From: an uncultured Caryophanales bacterium | Lineage (GTDB): Bacteria; Bacillota_I; Bacilli_A; RF39; UBA660 | Reading direction: 5' to 3' | Assembly: GCA_946628045.1 (NCBI GenBank) | Contig: CAMOVZ010000003.1 | Coordinates: 71,835-135,834 of the forward strand | Length of the DNA: 64,000 nucleotides | Shown here: piece by piece, positions 63,913 through 64,000 of the stretch | How positions within the stretch are numbered: the stretch's first letter is position 1 | Layout of the letters: each line of letters opens with the position of its first letter | Made by a program: the position numbers and the translations under genes | The notes under the pieces: model-generated | Told to the model about the DNA's origin: nothing | Database searches by the model: none | What the model saw: only the letters and a program-made list of their open reading frames with translations

Positions 63913-64000
63913 TCTTGGCAACTTCCTATTTTCGCATTAACTATCGTCGGCGTTTAGTGGCTTAACTTCTGTGTTCGGGATGGGAACAGGTGTACCTCAC
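63913..64000 (-). rRNA. rrf: 5S ribosomal RNA, 3' part
   Basis: The minus strand reads the conserved 5S core: ACCTGTTCCCATCCCGAACA, then AGAAGTTAAGCC, CGCCGACGATAGT and the 3' end GGAAGTTGCCAAG. The 5' part (about 25-30 bases) lies beyond the window edge. It is probably the last gene of a 16S-23S-5S operon entering from the right. Confidence 0.93.

Overview
The window is a very AT-rich chromosomal segment with short intergenic gaps. It fits a host-associated low-GC Firmicute, of the kind seen among uncultured gut Bacilli related to Mollicutes. Unlike true Mollicutes it has a Gram-positive wall toolkit: lipoteichoic acid synthase, LytR-CpsA-Psr (LCP) ligases, PASTA proteins, a glucosaminidase, and a sortase with a sorting-signal protein. 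Trp is TGG, and TGA acts as a stop in several 4-base ATGA gene overlaps (18320, 62739, 63356), so the standard bacterial code applies. Most genes and the 5S rRNA at the right edge lie on the minus strand. No stretch longer than about 190 bases lacks a gene, and I saw no tRNA, CRISPR array, insertion sequence or prophage.

Layout. 1-4943: four surface-glycan genes (GT2 glycosyltransferase cut by the window edge, polytopic membrane protein, LCP protein, O-antigen-ligase-like protein). 4986-8577: rrf2-sufC-sufB-sufD Fe-S assembly operon with its operator inside the promoter. 8730-21264: envelope block (PASTA protein, M29 aminopeptidase, large glucosaminidase, LCP-PASTA fusion, LtaS, YihY). 21277-27024: receptor with a degenerate GGDEF domain, a small membrane protein, gatCAB. 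27089-33900: XRE/DUF2975 regulator, two tandem lectin-like surface proteins, ligA. 33966-41882: unknown coiled-coil protein, beta-helix surface protein with a small Asn/Gln-rich membrane protein and a two-component system, a second XRE regulator, DUF3267 protein, kinase-like protein, zinc-type exporter. 41893-48875: ZIP transporter, MacB/FtsX-type ABC exporter with divergent TetR regulator, YibE/F pair, glutathione peroxidase. 48924-57220: lipoprotein, Cys-type alpha/beta hydrolase, nucleotidyltransferase, pcrA, then a sortase locus with a thioester/Cna-B adhesin. 57338-59908: nitrate/taurine/HMP-type ABC importer. 59971-60045: a 24-residue membrane peptide gene. 60069-63814: fucO and the t6A genes tsaE-tsaB-rimI-tsaD. 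63913-64000: 3' part of 5S rRNA.

The most striking feature is regulatory. Many genes share one compact start module: the upstream gene's terminator hairpin and T-run, then an extended -10 (usually TGTTATAAT), then six bases, then AGGTGAT and the start codon. The inferred mRNA 5' end falls on the Shine-Dalgarno sequence itself. Several upstream in-frame start codons are therefore probably not used, and I have corrected those starts.
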